A stretch of DNA of 64,000 bases from positions 1,364,001 through 1,428,000 of the forward strand of contig NZ_CP049902.1 of NCBI RefSeq assembly GCF_018448495.1. The letters are read 5' to 3'. Of this stretch, positions 51,455-60,765 are shown piece after piece. Both the position numbers and the translations under genes were made by a program. Every line of letters begins with the position of its first letter. The first letter of the stretch is position 1. The stretch comes from Psychrobacter sp. WY6. GTDB lineage: Bacteria; Pseudomonadota; Gammaproteobacteria; Pseudomonadales; Moraxellaceae. The notes beneath the pieces were generated by a model. The model ran no database searches. It had not been told where the DNA came from and saw only the letters and a program-made list of their open reading frames with translations.

Positions 51455-52415
51455 CTAAAATTTATCATGCGTTTTGTCGCGCTGTTCAGGATAAATGACG
51501 ATCGGACTATGACCTTCGAAGTATAGTCCTGTCGTAGGCATAGGCATTGCGTCGTTTGACCAAGCTACCTGCGGCTGTCGTCCATCATAGCAGTCGCGCC
51601 TAGTAAACCATTCGATATAATGGGCAGCTCGTAATGCCCTTATATCAAGCGTCGCAAGATTAGTCATATCGGTGTTATCGCACCATTTATGTATAGGAAA
51701 GCTTGGTGCTAACCAAGATGGATAATTAAAGTTAGTGGTATTAATTGGCAAAAAGAGCGTCCTTTAATCACGCCATAACGCTTATCAATGTTAACTTGTC
51801 CATGCTTTTCGGTATTTACCCATACGGTACGAAACTGTTTGGTTTGCATATGGGTCATTTTACGCTGTAGATTGTCCTTGGAATTAATCCCAACCCAGTT
51901 CTCAGGAGCAAACGGTGCTGAGCCCATAAAAAACTTAATCGCCAGCTCCCAATGCTCGACCAGATTTTCTCCATGATATATAAGATTAAATCCAGCTCAC
52001 CAGTCGTCTGCTTACCATTATACAACTGGACGTTACTGGCTAGGGTCTCATACGGATGTAGCTTGCGCGCAAAGCCATCCTCTAACCAAAATGACAGTAA
52101 CCCCTCAAAGTGAAATCCCAGTCGATTGGGACTTGGGCGCTTGAGTAAATAGCGGGTCAGCGCCTGATACGCATTGGTGTTATCTAGCTCTTCCAAACGC
52201 TGCTGATACGCTGCAAACTGCTGTTGCCAGAAGTGTGCGCTATGTACCGACACGGTATGTGTATTCTGATGTGGCGCAAAGTCTAGCCATTCGGTCAAGA
52301 CGTTAGGGCAGGCAAGCACATACGCCAAATCACGCACATAAGGTCGCTGGTATGCGTCCCAAGGTGCGTCATCTATAAGGTAATTCGAGAGGGGCTGAGC
52401 GATAACCTCAGACAT
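51455..52415 (-). pseudogene. DUF1853 family protein, frameshifted
   Basis: From ATG 52415 (a frame 9 residues longer starts at 52442): MSEVIAQPLSNYLIDDAPW, RPYVRDLAYVLACPNVL and the DUF1853 core LTRYLLKRPSPNRLGFHFEG, LSFWLEDGF, TGELDLILY. A shift near 51975 leads to LVEHWELAIKFFMG and NWVGINSKDNLQRKMTHMQ, then another near 51745 to PINTTNFNYPSWLAP and the end at 51455. About 320 residues joined. DUF1853 has no assigned function; the GELDLIL ... EHWELAIKF pattern recalls a PD-(D/E)XK nuclease-like fold. Confidence 0.8.
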
Positions 52416-52555
52416 AGGTTGAACCTTTATAAAGTGGTACATTTACCCTAGCTGCTCGCTTGCCAAAAGTCTATAGTCAATCTTACTATGTTAAGATTGA
52501 AAGTATCTGGCAGCATATACTTTGCCAATCATTCAATAATAATGAGGATTCAATA

Positions 52556-52858
52556 ATGAAATATCTTTTGCAAATCGACTTTCCTTATAGCGGACCTTTT
52601 GGTGACCAATTCTTTGAGTCTATGAAAGAGTTGGCTGAAGACATCGCAAACGAGAGCGGTCTGGTCTACAAGCTATGGACAGAAAACGAAGCAACGCAAG
52701 AAGCGGGCGGTATTTATGTGTTTGATAACTTAGAGGATGCCAACAGATATTTAGAGAAGCATACCCAGAGACTGACCTCATTTGGCTTTACGGATATTAA
52801 GTCTAAAGTATTTATCATCAATGAAGCGCTAAGTGCGATTACTAAAGCGTCTCTGTAA
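52556..52858 (+). CDS. YdhR-like putative monooxygenase
   Basis: A 100-residue protein from ATG 52556 (AATGAGGATT upstream gives the ribosome binding site); the frame extends 96 bases further upstream without a better start. Ferredoxin-like alpha/beta fold: YLLQIDFPYSGPFGDQFFE, LVYKLWTENEATQEAGGIYVF (the family core), NRYLEKHTQRL. YdhR proteins form dimers of the ABM monooxygenase type; substrate unknown. Single gene with its own terminator. Confidence 0.85.
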   Translation: MKYLLQIDFPYSGPFGDQFFESMKELAEDIANESGLVYKLWTENEATQEAGGIYVFDNLEDANRYLEKHTQRLTSFGFTDIKSKVFIINEALSAITKASL

Positions 52859-52883
52859 TACTTAATGAAGAGTAATAAACATA

Positions 52884-52920
52884 AAAAGGCCAGTCATTGG
52901 GTTCAATGGCTGGTTTTTTT
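52884..52920 (+). terminator. Terminator after the YdhR-like gene
   Basis: Stem CCAGTCATTG / CAATGGCTGG (G-T pairs), loop GGTT, then seven Ts. Confidence 0.85.
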
Positions 52921-53247
52921 ATGTGGATTTTCAACTTAAAATAGGATGTTAATGGTATAAAAATTAAGCTGAATATCTGGTGCATTTGATAATAGCGGTA
53001 CTAGGATAACGATCAAAAATTTCAATATAGTAAACGACCATTTGGGTGGCTTGTTAAATAGCTTTTGGACTGTTGATTTTGTATGGTTAAGACTCTAGCT
53101 TTTTCTAAGTGTTTCATCTGATAGCTCCATATTTACCGTAACTTGATTGATACGGCTTATGGTTGCTATTTTATGGGTTGGAGTTGATTAAGAAAATCCC
53201 CTAAACCTATGTCTATATAGATTAACTTAGGTTGAGATACATTTAAA
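52921..53247. other. Intergenic region at the left edge of the accessory block
   Basis: 327 AT-rich bases without a gene. It may contain the left boundary of the mobile region; no att-like repeat was recognised. Confidence 0.35.
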
Positions 53248-54309
53248 TTATGATTGTGGTCTGCCTGCTTCACTTGCATATTGAGGTATCGAGCTAAGCC
53301 AGCTCTTTAAAGTAGCTGTTCTTTCAGGAAGCATTTCACCATGCCCTGTATCAATTAGGTAGCTCCATATAAGCTCACACATTTCACCAATTCTTATTTT
53401 TTTATCATGGTCTTTCGACCATAAGTATTGCGCATGTGTATCAGCTACTAATTTTGCCTTGAGTAATTTTGGGCTAACTCCCTTTTTCTTAAAAACAATT
53501 TCTGTTTTTTCAATCGCTGGCTTGTTCTCGATAATAAGCTCTATTAACAGCTCTAAATCTTTATGTAAAATCAAAATATCATCAGGCGTTGCTTCTAGGT
53601 TAAGTGCGTACGTTTCTTTGTTATTAAAGAGACTATTAACCCCTTCGTAATGTTCTATTTGATAATCTTCTAAATGATAGTGATCTAAACCCCATATTAA
53701 TTCTTGATAGTGCTTTTTCAAGTCCGTACTCTTCGATGCTCTTTTGGGTAATATCGGCTGATACCTGCTTTCTACTACTTTAATTTTATCAAAGTTATAA
53801 TCTTGACCTTTATATGTGCTAGGCCTGTCACTAGGCAAAAGAAACTCTTCTACGTCTTTTGGATTAGCGTTTAGTCTATTGTGTGGTAATAAGCCCTCAA
53901 TATCTGCCCATTCGTCACTAATTTCAGTTCGTTCCAATAGAAGTAAGTTGCTAATCATTCTGTGGCTTAGCTGGATAAAAACGCCTAATTCTTTACAAGT
54001 TAACGAGGGCTTTACGTCGCAGAAAAATAAATATGCATCTATTTGCGTTGTATAGATTTGATAGTCTTCACCGTCTTTGTCTAAATCATCTAAAAAGTCT
54101 AACTTGTCTTCATCAAGATAATGACTTCCCATTAAATAAAACCCTCTACCATAAATGTAAGCGTCTAAATCAAACTCATAAATTCTTTTAAGTAGTTTTT
54201 TTGGCGATATGTTATCGGTTTCAAATTTTCTGTTTAAGTAGTCGCAAGCTTCTTGTAGATTATAATATTCTGCGGTATCAAAGCTTAATGCTATATCATT
54301 ATTACTCAT
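53248..54309 (-). CDS. Accessory-element protein of unknown function (353 aa)
   Basis: Start ATG 54309 chosen because AAAGGTG lies 8 bases upstream; a GTG at 54327 is also in frame. Reads MSNNDIALSFDTAEYYNLQEACDYLNRKFE, an N-terminal region similar to helix-turn-helix or DNA-binding modules, then GRGFYLMGSHYLDEDK, LFFCDVKPSLTCKELGVFIQL, PILPKRASKSTDLKKHYQELIWGLDHY and a C-terminal segment KLVADTHAQYLWSKDHDKKIRIGEMCELIW. No family recognised. Its 5' leader is related to that of the orphan gene at 62663-63397, so it is probably the counterpart from a related integrative element. AT-rich compared with the core genes. Confidence 0.6.
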   Translation of the reverse strand: MSNNDIALSFDTAEYYNLQEACDYLNRKFETDNISPKKLLKRIYEFDLDAYIYGRGFYLMGSHYLDEDKLDFLDDLDKDGEDYQIYTTQIDAYLFFCDVKPSLTCKELGVFIQLSHRMISNLLLLERTEISDEWADIEGLLPHNRLNANPKDVEEFLLPSDRPSTYKGQDYNFDKIKVVESRYQPILPKRASKSTDLKKHYQELIWGLDHYHLEDYQIEHYEGVNSLFNNKETYALNLEATPDDILILHKDLELLIELIIENKPAIEKTEIVFKKKGVSPKLLKAKLVADTHAQYLWSKDHDKKIRIGEMCELIWSYLIDTGHGEMLPERTATLKSWLSSIPQYASEAGRPQS

Positions 54310-54340
54310 GTTCACACCTTTACACACCCTTAGCTTTAAA

Positions 54341-54448
54341 TATAGTCAAGGAATTTTAGAATCGCTACAAGGCGACCGACCACAGATAGTACACTGAGTA
54401 CATCTAGGGCGGGTAACACCGTAGCGGTTTAAAAGTGCTCTGACTATA
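54341..54448. mobile_element. MITE, ~108 bp, TATAGTCA ends (copy 2)
   Basis: Begins TATAGTCA and ends TGACTATA; TA at both outer edges. Inner inverted pair CGCTAC / GTAGCG around GGGTAACACC, at the same place as GGATAC / GTATCC in copy 1 (4173-4279). Inserted in a leader whose other copy (63398-63502) has a single TA at the same point. Confidence 0.75.
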
Positions 54449-54520
54449 GGTGCAAGGCGCTGGCATCGTTTGAGGTGGTAAAAATGCCGTTCGGGTAATT
54501 AGCCCTAGCCTTACAGGATT
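54449..54520 (-). promoter_or_regulatory. Conserved leader, copy A (interrupted by the MITE)
   Basis: TAGGTGCAAGGC (54447-54458), a variable stem GGCAT / ATGCC (54462-54466, 54484-54488) and TTCGGGTAATTAG (54490-54502) with CCTAGCCTT. On the gene side ACACCTTTACACACCCTTA (54314-54332) is the rest of the leader. Matches copy B at 63398-63502. Confidence 0.65.
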
Positions 54521-54569
54521 TTTTATTATTTATCTGCTTAATGCATCATACAATCAACAGTTAAATTTA

Positions 54570-55405
54570 GGGCGTGTCATCAATTAGCATAGATATTTCA
54601 GAATAAGCTATACTTAGATCGTATTTAGGAATTTGAGCTCAATGACTATGACAAGACGACATGCCCTACGTGATGACCAATGGGAGAGAATTAAAGACAT
54701 TCTACCTGGTAAACCAAGTGACGTTGGTATTACTGCAAAGGATAACCGCTTGTTCGTAGAAGCGGTTCTGTACCGTTACAAGACCGGCATACCTTGGCGT
54801 GACCTACCTGAACGCTTTGGCGACTTCAGAGTGATTCATACTCGTTTTAGTCGCTGGTCAAAAAAGGCGTATGGGAGCAGGTTTTTAATCAACTCTCTGA
54901 ACAATCCGATGACGAATATGCCATGCTAGATGCCACGATTGTTAAAGCCCACCAGCACAGTGCTGGAAAAAAAGGGATCAAGCCATTGGACGCAGCAAAG
55001 GTGGACTGACGACTAAAATACATACTCGTACAGATGCGCTAGGCAATCCTACTGGCTTTTATCTAACAGGTGGCGCAGCTCATGACCTGTGTGGCTCAGA
55101 TGAATTGCTTGATGTCAGTATTAGCCAAACGTGGCTTGCCGATAAAGCTTACGATGCTGATGCCCGCGTTATTGAACCGATTAAAGCAGTGCAAGGTAAT
55201 GCAGTTATACCATCTAAGTGTCATCGGCTGCAGCCAAGAGACTTCGATAAAGAGCTTTATAAAGCACGGCACCTAATAGAGAACTTCTTTGCCAAGATTA
55301 AGCAGTATCGTGCGATTGCCACTCGCTATGACAAGTTAGCCTGTCATTTCTTAAGTGCGGTTCATCTAGTTTCTTGTGTCGTTTGGCTTAATTGATGACA
55401 CGCCC
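54570..55405 (+). mobile_element. IS5-family (IS427-like) insertion sequence, 836 bp
   Basis: Inverted ends GGGCGTGTCATCAATTA (54570-54586) and its complement ending at 55405, flanked by TA on both sides (54568-54569 and 55406-55407). The size, the TA target and a two-frame transposase fit the IS427 group of IS5. Confidence 0.88.
54642..55395 (+). pseudogene. IS5/IS427-type transposase, two frames plus one lesion
   Basis: The first frame from ATG 54642: [43 protein letters not shown]. At 54860-54866 TCA AAA AAG provides a correctly phased A AAA AAG slippery site; the -1 frame continues [18 protein letters not shown] and [19 protein letters not shown] (DDE aspartate in LDATIVKAH). One base is missing near 54976, after which the frame reads IGRSKGGLTTKIHTRTDALG, WLADKAYDAD and ENFFAKIKQYRAIATRYDK to 55395. 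The -1 step is probably programmed; the later shift is damage or error. Confidence 0.85.
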
Positions 55406-55411
55406 TAGCAC

Positions 55412-55449
55412 AAAAAAAGCCAACCATTAAAAACAATGATTGGCTTTTC
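55412..55449. terminator. Hairpin after the IS5-family element
   Basis: Stem AAAGCCAACCATT / AATGATTGGCTTT with one mismatch, A/T flanks on both sides. Confidence 0.65.
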
Positions 55450-55670
55450 TCTTTACTACTATGTTTGGTCGGAACGGCAGGAAGTAAAGTAGGGTCTGCA
55501 TGCCTTTATTTATATAGGTTTTATGTTTTTTAATTATGATGATACCAACAATAATACCAACAATCGTTTTTAATAACGCCCTTTTTTGGCTGTTTGAGAC
55601 TCAATTAAGTATTATGTAATTAATGGTCATGATACTATCAAAAAATGTTTTGAGTATTGGTGACATTATT

Positions 55671-56003
55671 ATGAATAAGCTTTTTATTTTACTTACTGCA
55701 ATATTTTTTACTGCATGCAGTGATTCCAATAGTAAACCTGAATATGGCTCAGATTCTAACTTACCTGTTAATTGTCGTGCTTATATAGAGGAAGCTATAA
55801 GCTACTATGAGCGTGAGACTGAGCCTTACGAATATGAAACACTAGATACAAACTATTATTGCTCACCTGATGACTGGTATAGCAGCTTGTGCCAAGAACA
55901 TATAGATAATGTAGGAGAGGCTTTAGAGGTAAAGACCGAACAAGTCAAAATATTAAAAGATTCTCTAAGAGGTCATTGCGGCTTAGGGGGTGATTTATGG
56001 TGA
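55671..56003 (+). CDS. Small cysteine-rich lipoprotein
   Basis: A 110-residue protein from ATG 55671; the frame continues 48 bases upstream without a better start. Lipoprotein signal MNKLFILLTAIFF with lipobox TAC. The mature part has six further cysteines (NCRAY, YYCSPDD, SLCQEH, HCGLGG and others) and several Tyr/Glu repeats (YERETEPYEYET). No family recognised; an outer-membrane or periplasmic role is inferred. It sits alone between the IS5-type element and a gene-poor region. Confidence 0.65.
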   Translation: MNKLFILLTAIFFTACSDSNSKPEYGSDSNLPVNCRAYIEEAISYYERETEPYEYETLDTNYYCSPDDWYSSLCQEHIDNVGEALEVKTEQVKILKDSLRGHCGLGGDLW

Positions 56004-57425
56004 GGTGAAATCAGCTATTAGGCATGTTCTATTTATTTGCTTGCCTAATTACTACCTATCCAATACTTTTTTATACTTGCTACTTTCTTTCATGGGGTTG
56101 AATTGCTAATCACTGCACGCGCTCAATAATGGCGCTTAAATGCGTGCGTTTTTCGTGCGTTTATAATGCGTTTTATTGCATCTGTACTATTTAGCCCATT
56201 GGGAATTATTCCAATTCTTGCTTCCTAAAATATATCTGCTTCCATCTCTATGCGTTTACTGTACTGACTTGGCGGTAAATGGGAATAATAGAAAATGCGC
56301 TGTTTTACTTCCTATTTTCCTTGCTTCCATACCCCAGTTTTGGGGGCATCTGTCTAGTAGGTTTTTACGCATTATAAAAAGGCGTTTACCTGTCCGAAAA
56401 GTCCCTTTTGCTGCTCACGATACCTGTTAAGAAACTACCTATCATGGGCAGAATGTGCCCCGTGCGCGTACTGTTCCATAAACTCGCTCTAACGTGTCCA
56501 ACAATTCATTTTTAGCCCCTCTTATGATGTCCGAAAACCAACCCTTTTTATGGACTCGCAAAACTCCCTTCTATGGACTCCGAAAATTAGGTAACGGCAA
56601 GATTACGGCAAGGATCAAGCCAGCATTGCGCGGTGTGTGCTTTGGTTTTCAATGTAAGGTTTTGGCATTGGCTAATTCGCGTTTGAATAACAGGTTTTGA
56701 CAGGTTCTAGCCTTGGGGTAATCTTGGGGTTCGCTATCATGGCTAGGGTGTAAAGTTCTTAACCTCCAGTTTTGGACAGTGGATTATTTGCAAGTCATTC
56801 ACCATCATTTGAATGTTGGGTTTTGCTAGGTTCTAACGTGTCCGAAAACTAACCGTAATCTTACCGTTATTCCTACCCTTTGATATGCGATATAACCAAA
56901 ATAGGATTTATCTATAATCCGCTACAGCCCCTTGCTAATTTAGCCCTAAAACTGCCTTATAGCCCATGATTGGTAAGTGTTTGCGCTCCATTCACTTTTT
57001 GGCAGTTCGTAGCGGAATAGTTAACTTAAACCACGCTCAATACGCGCAAGATTGCTCATATCTTTTGTTTGACGGCTCTATCTTGTTTTGGTGGCATCAT
57101 GACTCTGTAGGCTAATGACAGTAAGGTATCACGCTAACAGTTACCCCATTGGGGGCTGGTGATCGGTAAAACGTGGTAAAAGTAATTGCACTGTTTAGCT
57201 GTGTGGTGATCTTCTCCATAAAGGTTTTAAACCTTAACATAACTTAACATGCTGGCAGTCGGCAAACTGGTTTGAATGTTAACAAATGACAACATGCTGC
57301 CCGTGATTTTCAAGTAAACATTGAGCGCCTAACCTTAGGTTTCCCCTAGGTTTTTGCAGTCCATAAAAAAGGCAGACGATAAACGGCTGCCTTTGATTGT
57401 TTTTGTCTGCATCTGTTTTTTGCTT
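56004..57425. repeat. Gene-poor region with TGTCCGAAAA motifs and a large inverted repeat
   Basis: About 1.4 kb without a convincing gene. TGTCCGAAAA or a close form occurs at 56391, 56528, 56577 and 56839. TAACGGCAAGATTACGG (56592) and CCGTAATCTTACCGTTA (56853) form a 17-bp inverted repeat, one mismatch, 245 bases apart. Small frames here (for example 56494-56700) lack coding character. Confidence 0.5.
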
Positions 57426-57622
57426 GGGACACTTGGGACAACGGGACAACGCCCGTGGTTATTGGCTTGTAGCTGTCCCAGCCCCTTTTTTGCCCTTGGG
57501 ACACTTGGGACAGATTAACAAATTGAGCTACTTTGTCCCAGCTGTCCCAGTGGTGTTTTATTGCTTGGGACAGTGCCTAGCCCTTGCGGTGTATGGGTTG
57601 TCCCAGTTGTCCCAGCTGTCCC
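57426..57622. repeat. GGGACA/TGTCCC array, 12 copies, partly 9-bp spaced
   Basis: GGGACA starts at 57426, 57435, 57443, 57498, 57507 and 57567; TGTCCC at 57474, 57534, 57543, 57599, 57608 and 57617. Several pairs are exactly 9 bases apart with the unit TTGGGACAC or TGTCCCAGC. The array spans the 3' end of the DUF927 gene and continues beyond its stop. Confidence 0.75.
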
Positions 57623-60057
57623 AGTGCTTTTTGTAGTTTCACAACTTAATATCTCACTTTTGACCGCATAAACACGTTGACGGTTCTTTTTAAATGGTAA
57701 AGGCACTCTACACGTTTTACGGTCATTCTCAGTCACGTTCAATAATCCAGCTTCATCTAACACTTGCAATACTTTGCTTTTGTTAAATGGTGAACAGACA
57801 TCATCAAAGGTACTGGTAGAGAAATAATATTCCCCTGTGTCGTAATTGTGATAGCCAACGCGGTTATTGATTTTAGGTTCAAAATCTTGGTACGTGTGAA
57901 TGTGGCAAGGCTGAAAACGACTTGATCCATGCTGTTCAATAAATGCCTTAATATGCTCTATGATTTGGCGCTGCTCATGCTCACCATCACGCCCATAGTT
58001 ATCAAGCCAATTATCTAAGCATGTCATAACGGCTGTGGTTGCTTGTCCTACTTGCCAGCCTGTAATAGCTGCCAGTGTTGCTATCTCACCAGCTGCTGCC
58101 ACCATAGCGAACCGTTTAGCCACTCTATGCGCTTGTGCTGTCAGGTCGCTATACTTACTCATAAAGCTACTGACAAGCTGCCCAGCGTTGGCGGTGGTCG
58201 CTGTCTTGTCACTGGTGATATGTTCTAGCCATGCTATGCCAGCTGATCCATAGTAAGCGTGTGATAACTCGTTGATCGTATCGGCTTGGGCTTCACTGGT
58301 GTCTGCCAGTACCAAACTATCAAACGTCTTTAAGCCTTTGCCAGCATCAGCATCAATATGCGCTACTCGAACCTCAATACCTGCATTGGTTTTCTGTCCT
58401 GCTTGTGCCATGAAATTTTGTAGCGACTCCTCACCATTAGACAAAAAGATAATGCGCCATGTTTTGGCTATGCGATTGTGTCCCGTGGTGGTGCTACGCC
58501 CTTTACCTTGACCATTAGCCAGCATGTAAACGGTTTTACCTACTATTTTGGGATCACATTCGCTGATTTCATCAAGTGGCAGAAAACTGTCGTTGTGCTC
58601 GCTTGCTGTGCCCTCTAGTGCGTTATCAGTGCTGCGCCATGTCTTAACATACCTGTCAGGGTTGCCCCATACACTAGCAGCCAATTTAAGCGATAATGAC
58701 TTACCCATGCTTGATGAACCTAAAAGGTGAAAACCGCCCCCGTCATACTCCAATAGCTCCAGTAATTGACCTGCAAAAGCGCAAGCAATAGAGAAAACAA
58801 AACGGCTTTGTTCTGCTAGTGGTTTGCATAAGTTATCACGCCACTGGGCTAATGTGCCTTGCTGGGCTAAGGTGCTGTTTATGGCGTTGGCAGATTGATA
58901 GACGATAAGCTGCTTACTATCACTGCCTATTGCCCTGTCAGGTAATATGTATTGCTGCTCATGCCAGCCTAACCTATCTACGCATAACGCCCGTTTGTGA
59001 ACGGGGTAGTTTTGATATAGGGGTCTAAGTAGCTGCGCTGTTTGCTATTGGTGGTAATGTTCAATCCTTGACTGGCAAGCTCCTTGCGGTATTCCTTTGC
59101 ATCACCTTGTAGCAGTGATAACGGCATTGACCATTGATGCTTGATATTATCATCATCACGCCATTGCAATAGCCGCCCCCATGTACCGCTGCTTGTGTCC
59201 CTAGTCTTAGCGATAATCTCAATCGGTGAACAAACAAACGCCTTAAACTTAAAGGTTATGTTTGCTGGGTCGTCATCGTTATACTTCACAAAAAACAGTC
59301 CGTCATGGTATAGCTCAAAACGCCCATCAGCATAAATCATCGGCTCATTCAGCTGTGGATCATCGCGCCATTCAGGATAGTAAGCGGTGTCTTTTAGGTT
59401 AATGATTTGAGTTTCATCAGCTGCCAGTATTGCCTCATAACTATTGTTAGCATGTAGCATTGTGAGAATATCAGCTATGGTAACCAATGCCCTAGCATTC
59501 ACACCTGCCAATAGATTTATCATGCCTTTGTTATCTATGGTCATTGGTACGGTTAGCAGTGATCCGCCGCTCCAATGCTGCACCATCTTTTTAAAGCATT
59601 GCTTTGTTTTTTGAGGGCTGATAATAAAAGTTATTTTGTCGTCTGCCATACACTGATAGGCATCAATGCCATATTCTGCATCATCAAAAGCAATTATCTC
59701 ATTGGCTTTGTTTGGCTCACCAATGACGATAGCGCCATACCCTGTAGGATCAATGACAATAGGCTTTGCTTTGCTGTTTGGTGTGTAGAATACTGCGCCT
59801 ACAATATCACCCTGTTTATCGGTCAATCTTAGGGCTATCGTGCCAGCGGTCGGTACTAATACCGCGTCATCTGTAGTAAGATTGTCGGTGATACTTAGCA
59901 AGCTGTCAGGCGGTAATAGCTCGATTAGCTTTGTCAAAGTAGGATCATCTGCTAGCCCTTGCCGTGTGGCTGCATCAAAGCTATTTATTACTACTGTAAA
60001 GCCTGTGCTAAATGCACGGGCTTTTTCATGAGCGGCTGTTTGTGGTGTAGTGGTCAT
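57515..60057 (-). pseudogene. DUF927 replication-type ATPase of the integrative element, one frameshift
   Basis: Starts MTTTPQTAAHEKARAFST at 60057. The N-terminal part has DKITFIISPQKTKQCFK and YAIVIGEPNKANEII-type sequence; DUF927 begins near 59300 (GRFELYHDGLFFVKYND). A base missing in a G run near 58990 breaks the frame; it resumes ALCVDRLGWHEQQYILPD, then Walker A-like HLLGSSSMGKSLSLKLA near 58720, FLPLDEISECD (Walker B-like), VYMLANGQGKGRST and WRIIFLSNGEE, ending at 57515 with a Thr/Gly-rich tail encoded by the 9-bp repeats. DUF927 proteins act as primase-helicase-like replication proteins in satellites and prophages. About 845 residues joined. Confidence 0.82.
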
Positions 60058-60165
60058 TTAGTCCCCCTTGCTTGTGACTGGTTCGGCTTACGCGCTGCTC
60101 TATTTTTTGTAGTAGCTTTTGCGCTTGGCGTACTTACGGCTTTGCTTTGGTGGGTAGGTTTTCAT
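60054..60165 (-). CDS. Small basic protein, ~36 residues
   Basis: ATG 60165 has a very strong ribosome binding site GGAGGG 8 bases upstream. The visible frame is MKTYPPKQSRKYAKRKSYYKK then stop; if one A of the AAAAAA run is extra it continues NRAARKPNQSQARGTK and its TGA overlaps the ATG of the DUF927 gene (ATGA), which argues for this reading. Very basic (Lys/Arg), possibly nucleic-acid binding. No family recognised. Confidence 0.55.
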
Positions 60166-60278
60166 TATTTACCCTCCTTGCCGTAACGGGTCATAGCTAG
60201 GGTGTCATTGATACTGCCTAACTGGTCATGAAGTAGGTTTGACCACGTACAAGTGGCATCATGGGCTAGGCGTGCCAT
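60165..60278 (-). CDS. Small protein, 37 residues
   Basis: ATG 60278; frame MARLAHDATCTWSNLLHDQL ... MTRYGKEGK, stop TAA overlapping the ATG of the next small gene (TAATG). The frame is open 40 bases further upstream but lacks a start there. Continuity of the overlapping chain supports it. Function unknown. Confidence 0.45.
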   Translation of the reverse strand: MARLAHDATCTWSNLLHDQLGSINDTLAMTRYGKEGK

Positions 60279-60291
60279 TGCTGGTACGGCT

Positions 60292-60765
60292 TCACCCTCT
60301 CTTTCTATAGTGAATAAGCCCTAGTAAATAACCAGTATCGTCAATGACATTGATAGCGCCTTGAATATCACAAGCGATATGCGATAAATCATGTGACGAT
60401 ATTAATATCACTTCGTCATCATCTGCTTTTGTAGTGTCGATAACTTTGCGCTGGTTTGATTGGTTGCCACTGTATAGCGTATTAATCGCTTGCTGATTGG
60501 CTGGGGTATTTTGGTATAGGCTTGGCTGAAAGTCGTCTGTTTCGTTTTGGCTGGCACGTACGAAATAACCGTTACCATCATAGTAAAAATAACTGCCTTC
60601 AAATTCTAGCGCCAAATTATTACGCTTGCCGTATGGGTCATTTATTAGCACAAAAGGGCTATTGCTTAATGACGGGCATAGCACGCTGTCACCTGCCTTG
60701 AATGTGGCTGGTGTGCTGCTTGTAGTGGTTTGAGTGTTTGAGGTCGTACGGATTGATTTACCCAT
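60292..60765 (-). CDS. Integrative-element hypothetical protein (157 aa)
   Basis: Reads MGKSIRTTSNTQTTTSSTP (a Ser/Thr-rich, disordered N terminus), then a compact domain FKAGDSVLCPSLSNSPFVL, NNLALEFEGSYFYYDGNGYFV, and EVILISSHDLSHIACDI ... GYLLGLIHYRKRG. Its start overlaps the end of the upstream gene by 8 bases. No family recognised; Tyr/Gly-rich middle part. Confidence 0.65.
   Translation of the reverse strand: MGKSIRTTSNTQTTTSSTPATFKAGDSVLCPSLSNSPFVLINDPYGKRNNLALEFEGSYFYYDGNGYFVRASQNETDDFQPSLYQNTPANQQAINTLYSGNQSNQRKVIDTTKADDDEVILISSHDLSHIACDIQGAINVIDDTGYLLGLIHYRKRG

Noticed and set aside
56494..56700. Frame of 68 residues in the gene-poor stretch
   Set aside because: No start context, no conserved motif, and it overlaps the inverted repeat; probably chance.
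57426..57636. Plus-strand frame across the GGGACA array
   Set aside because: The frame arises from the repeat itself and runs antisense to the DUF927 tail.
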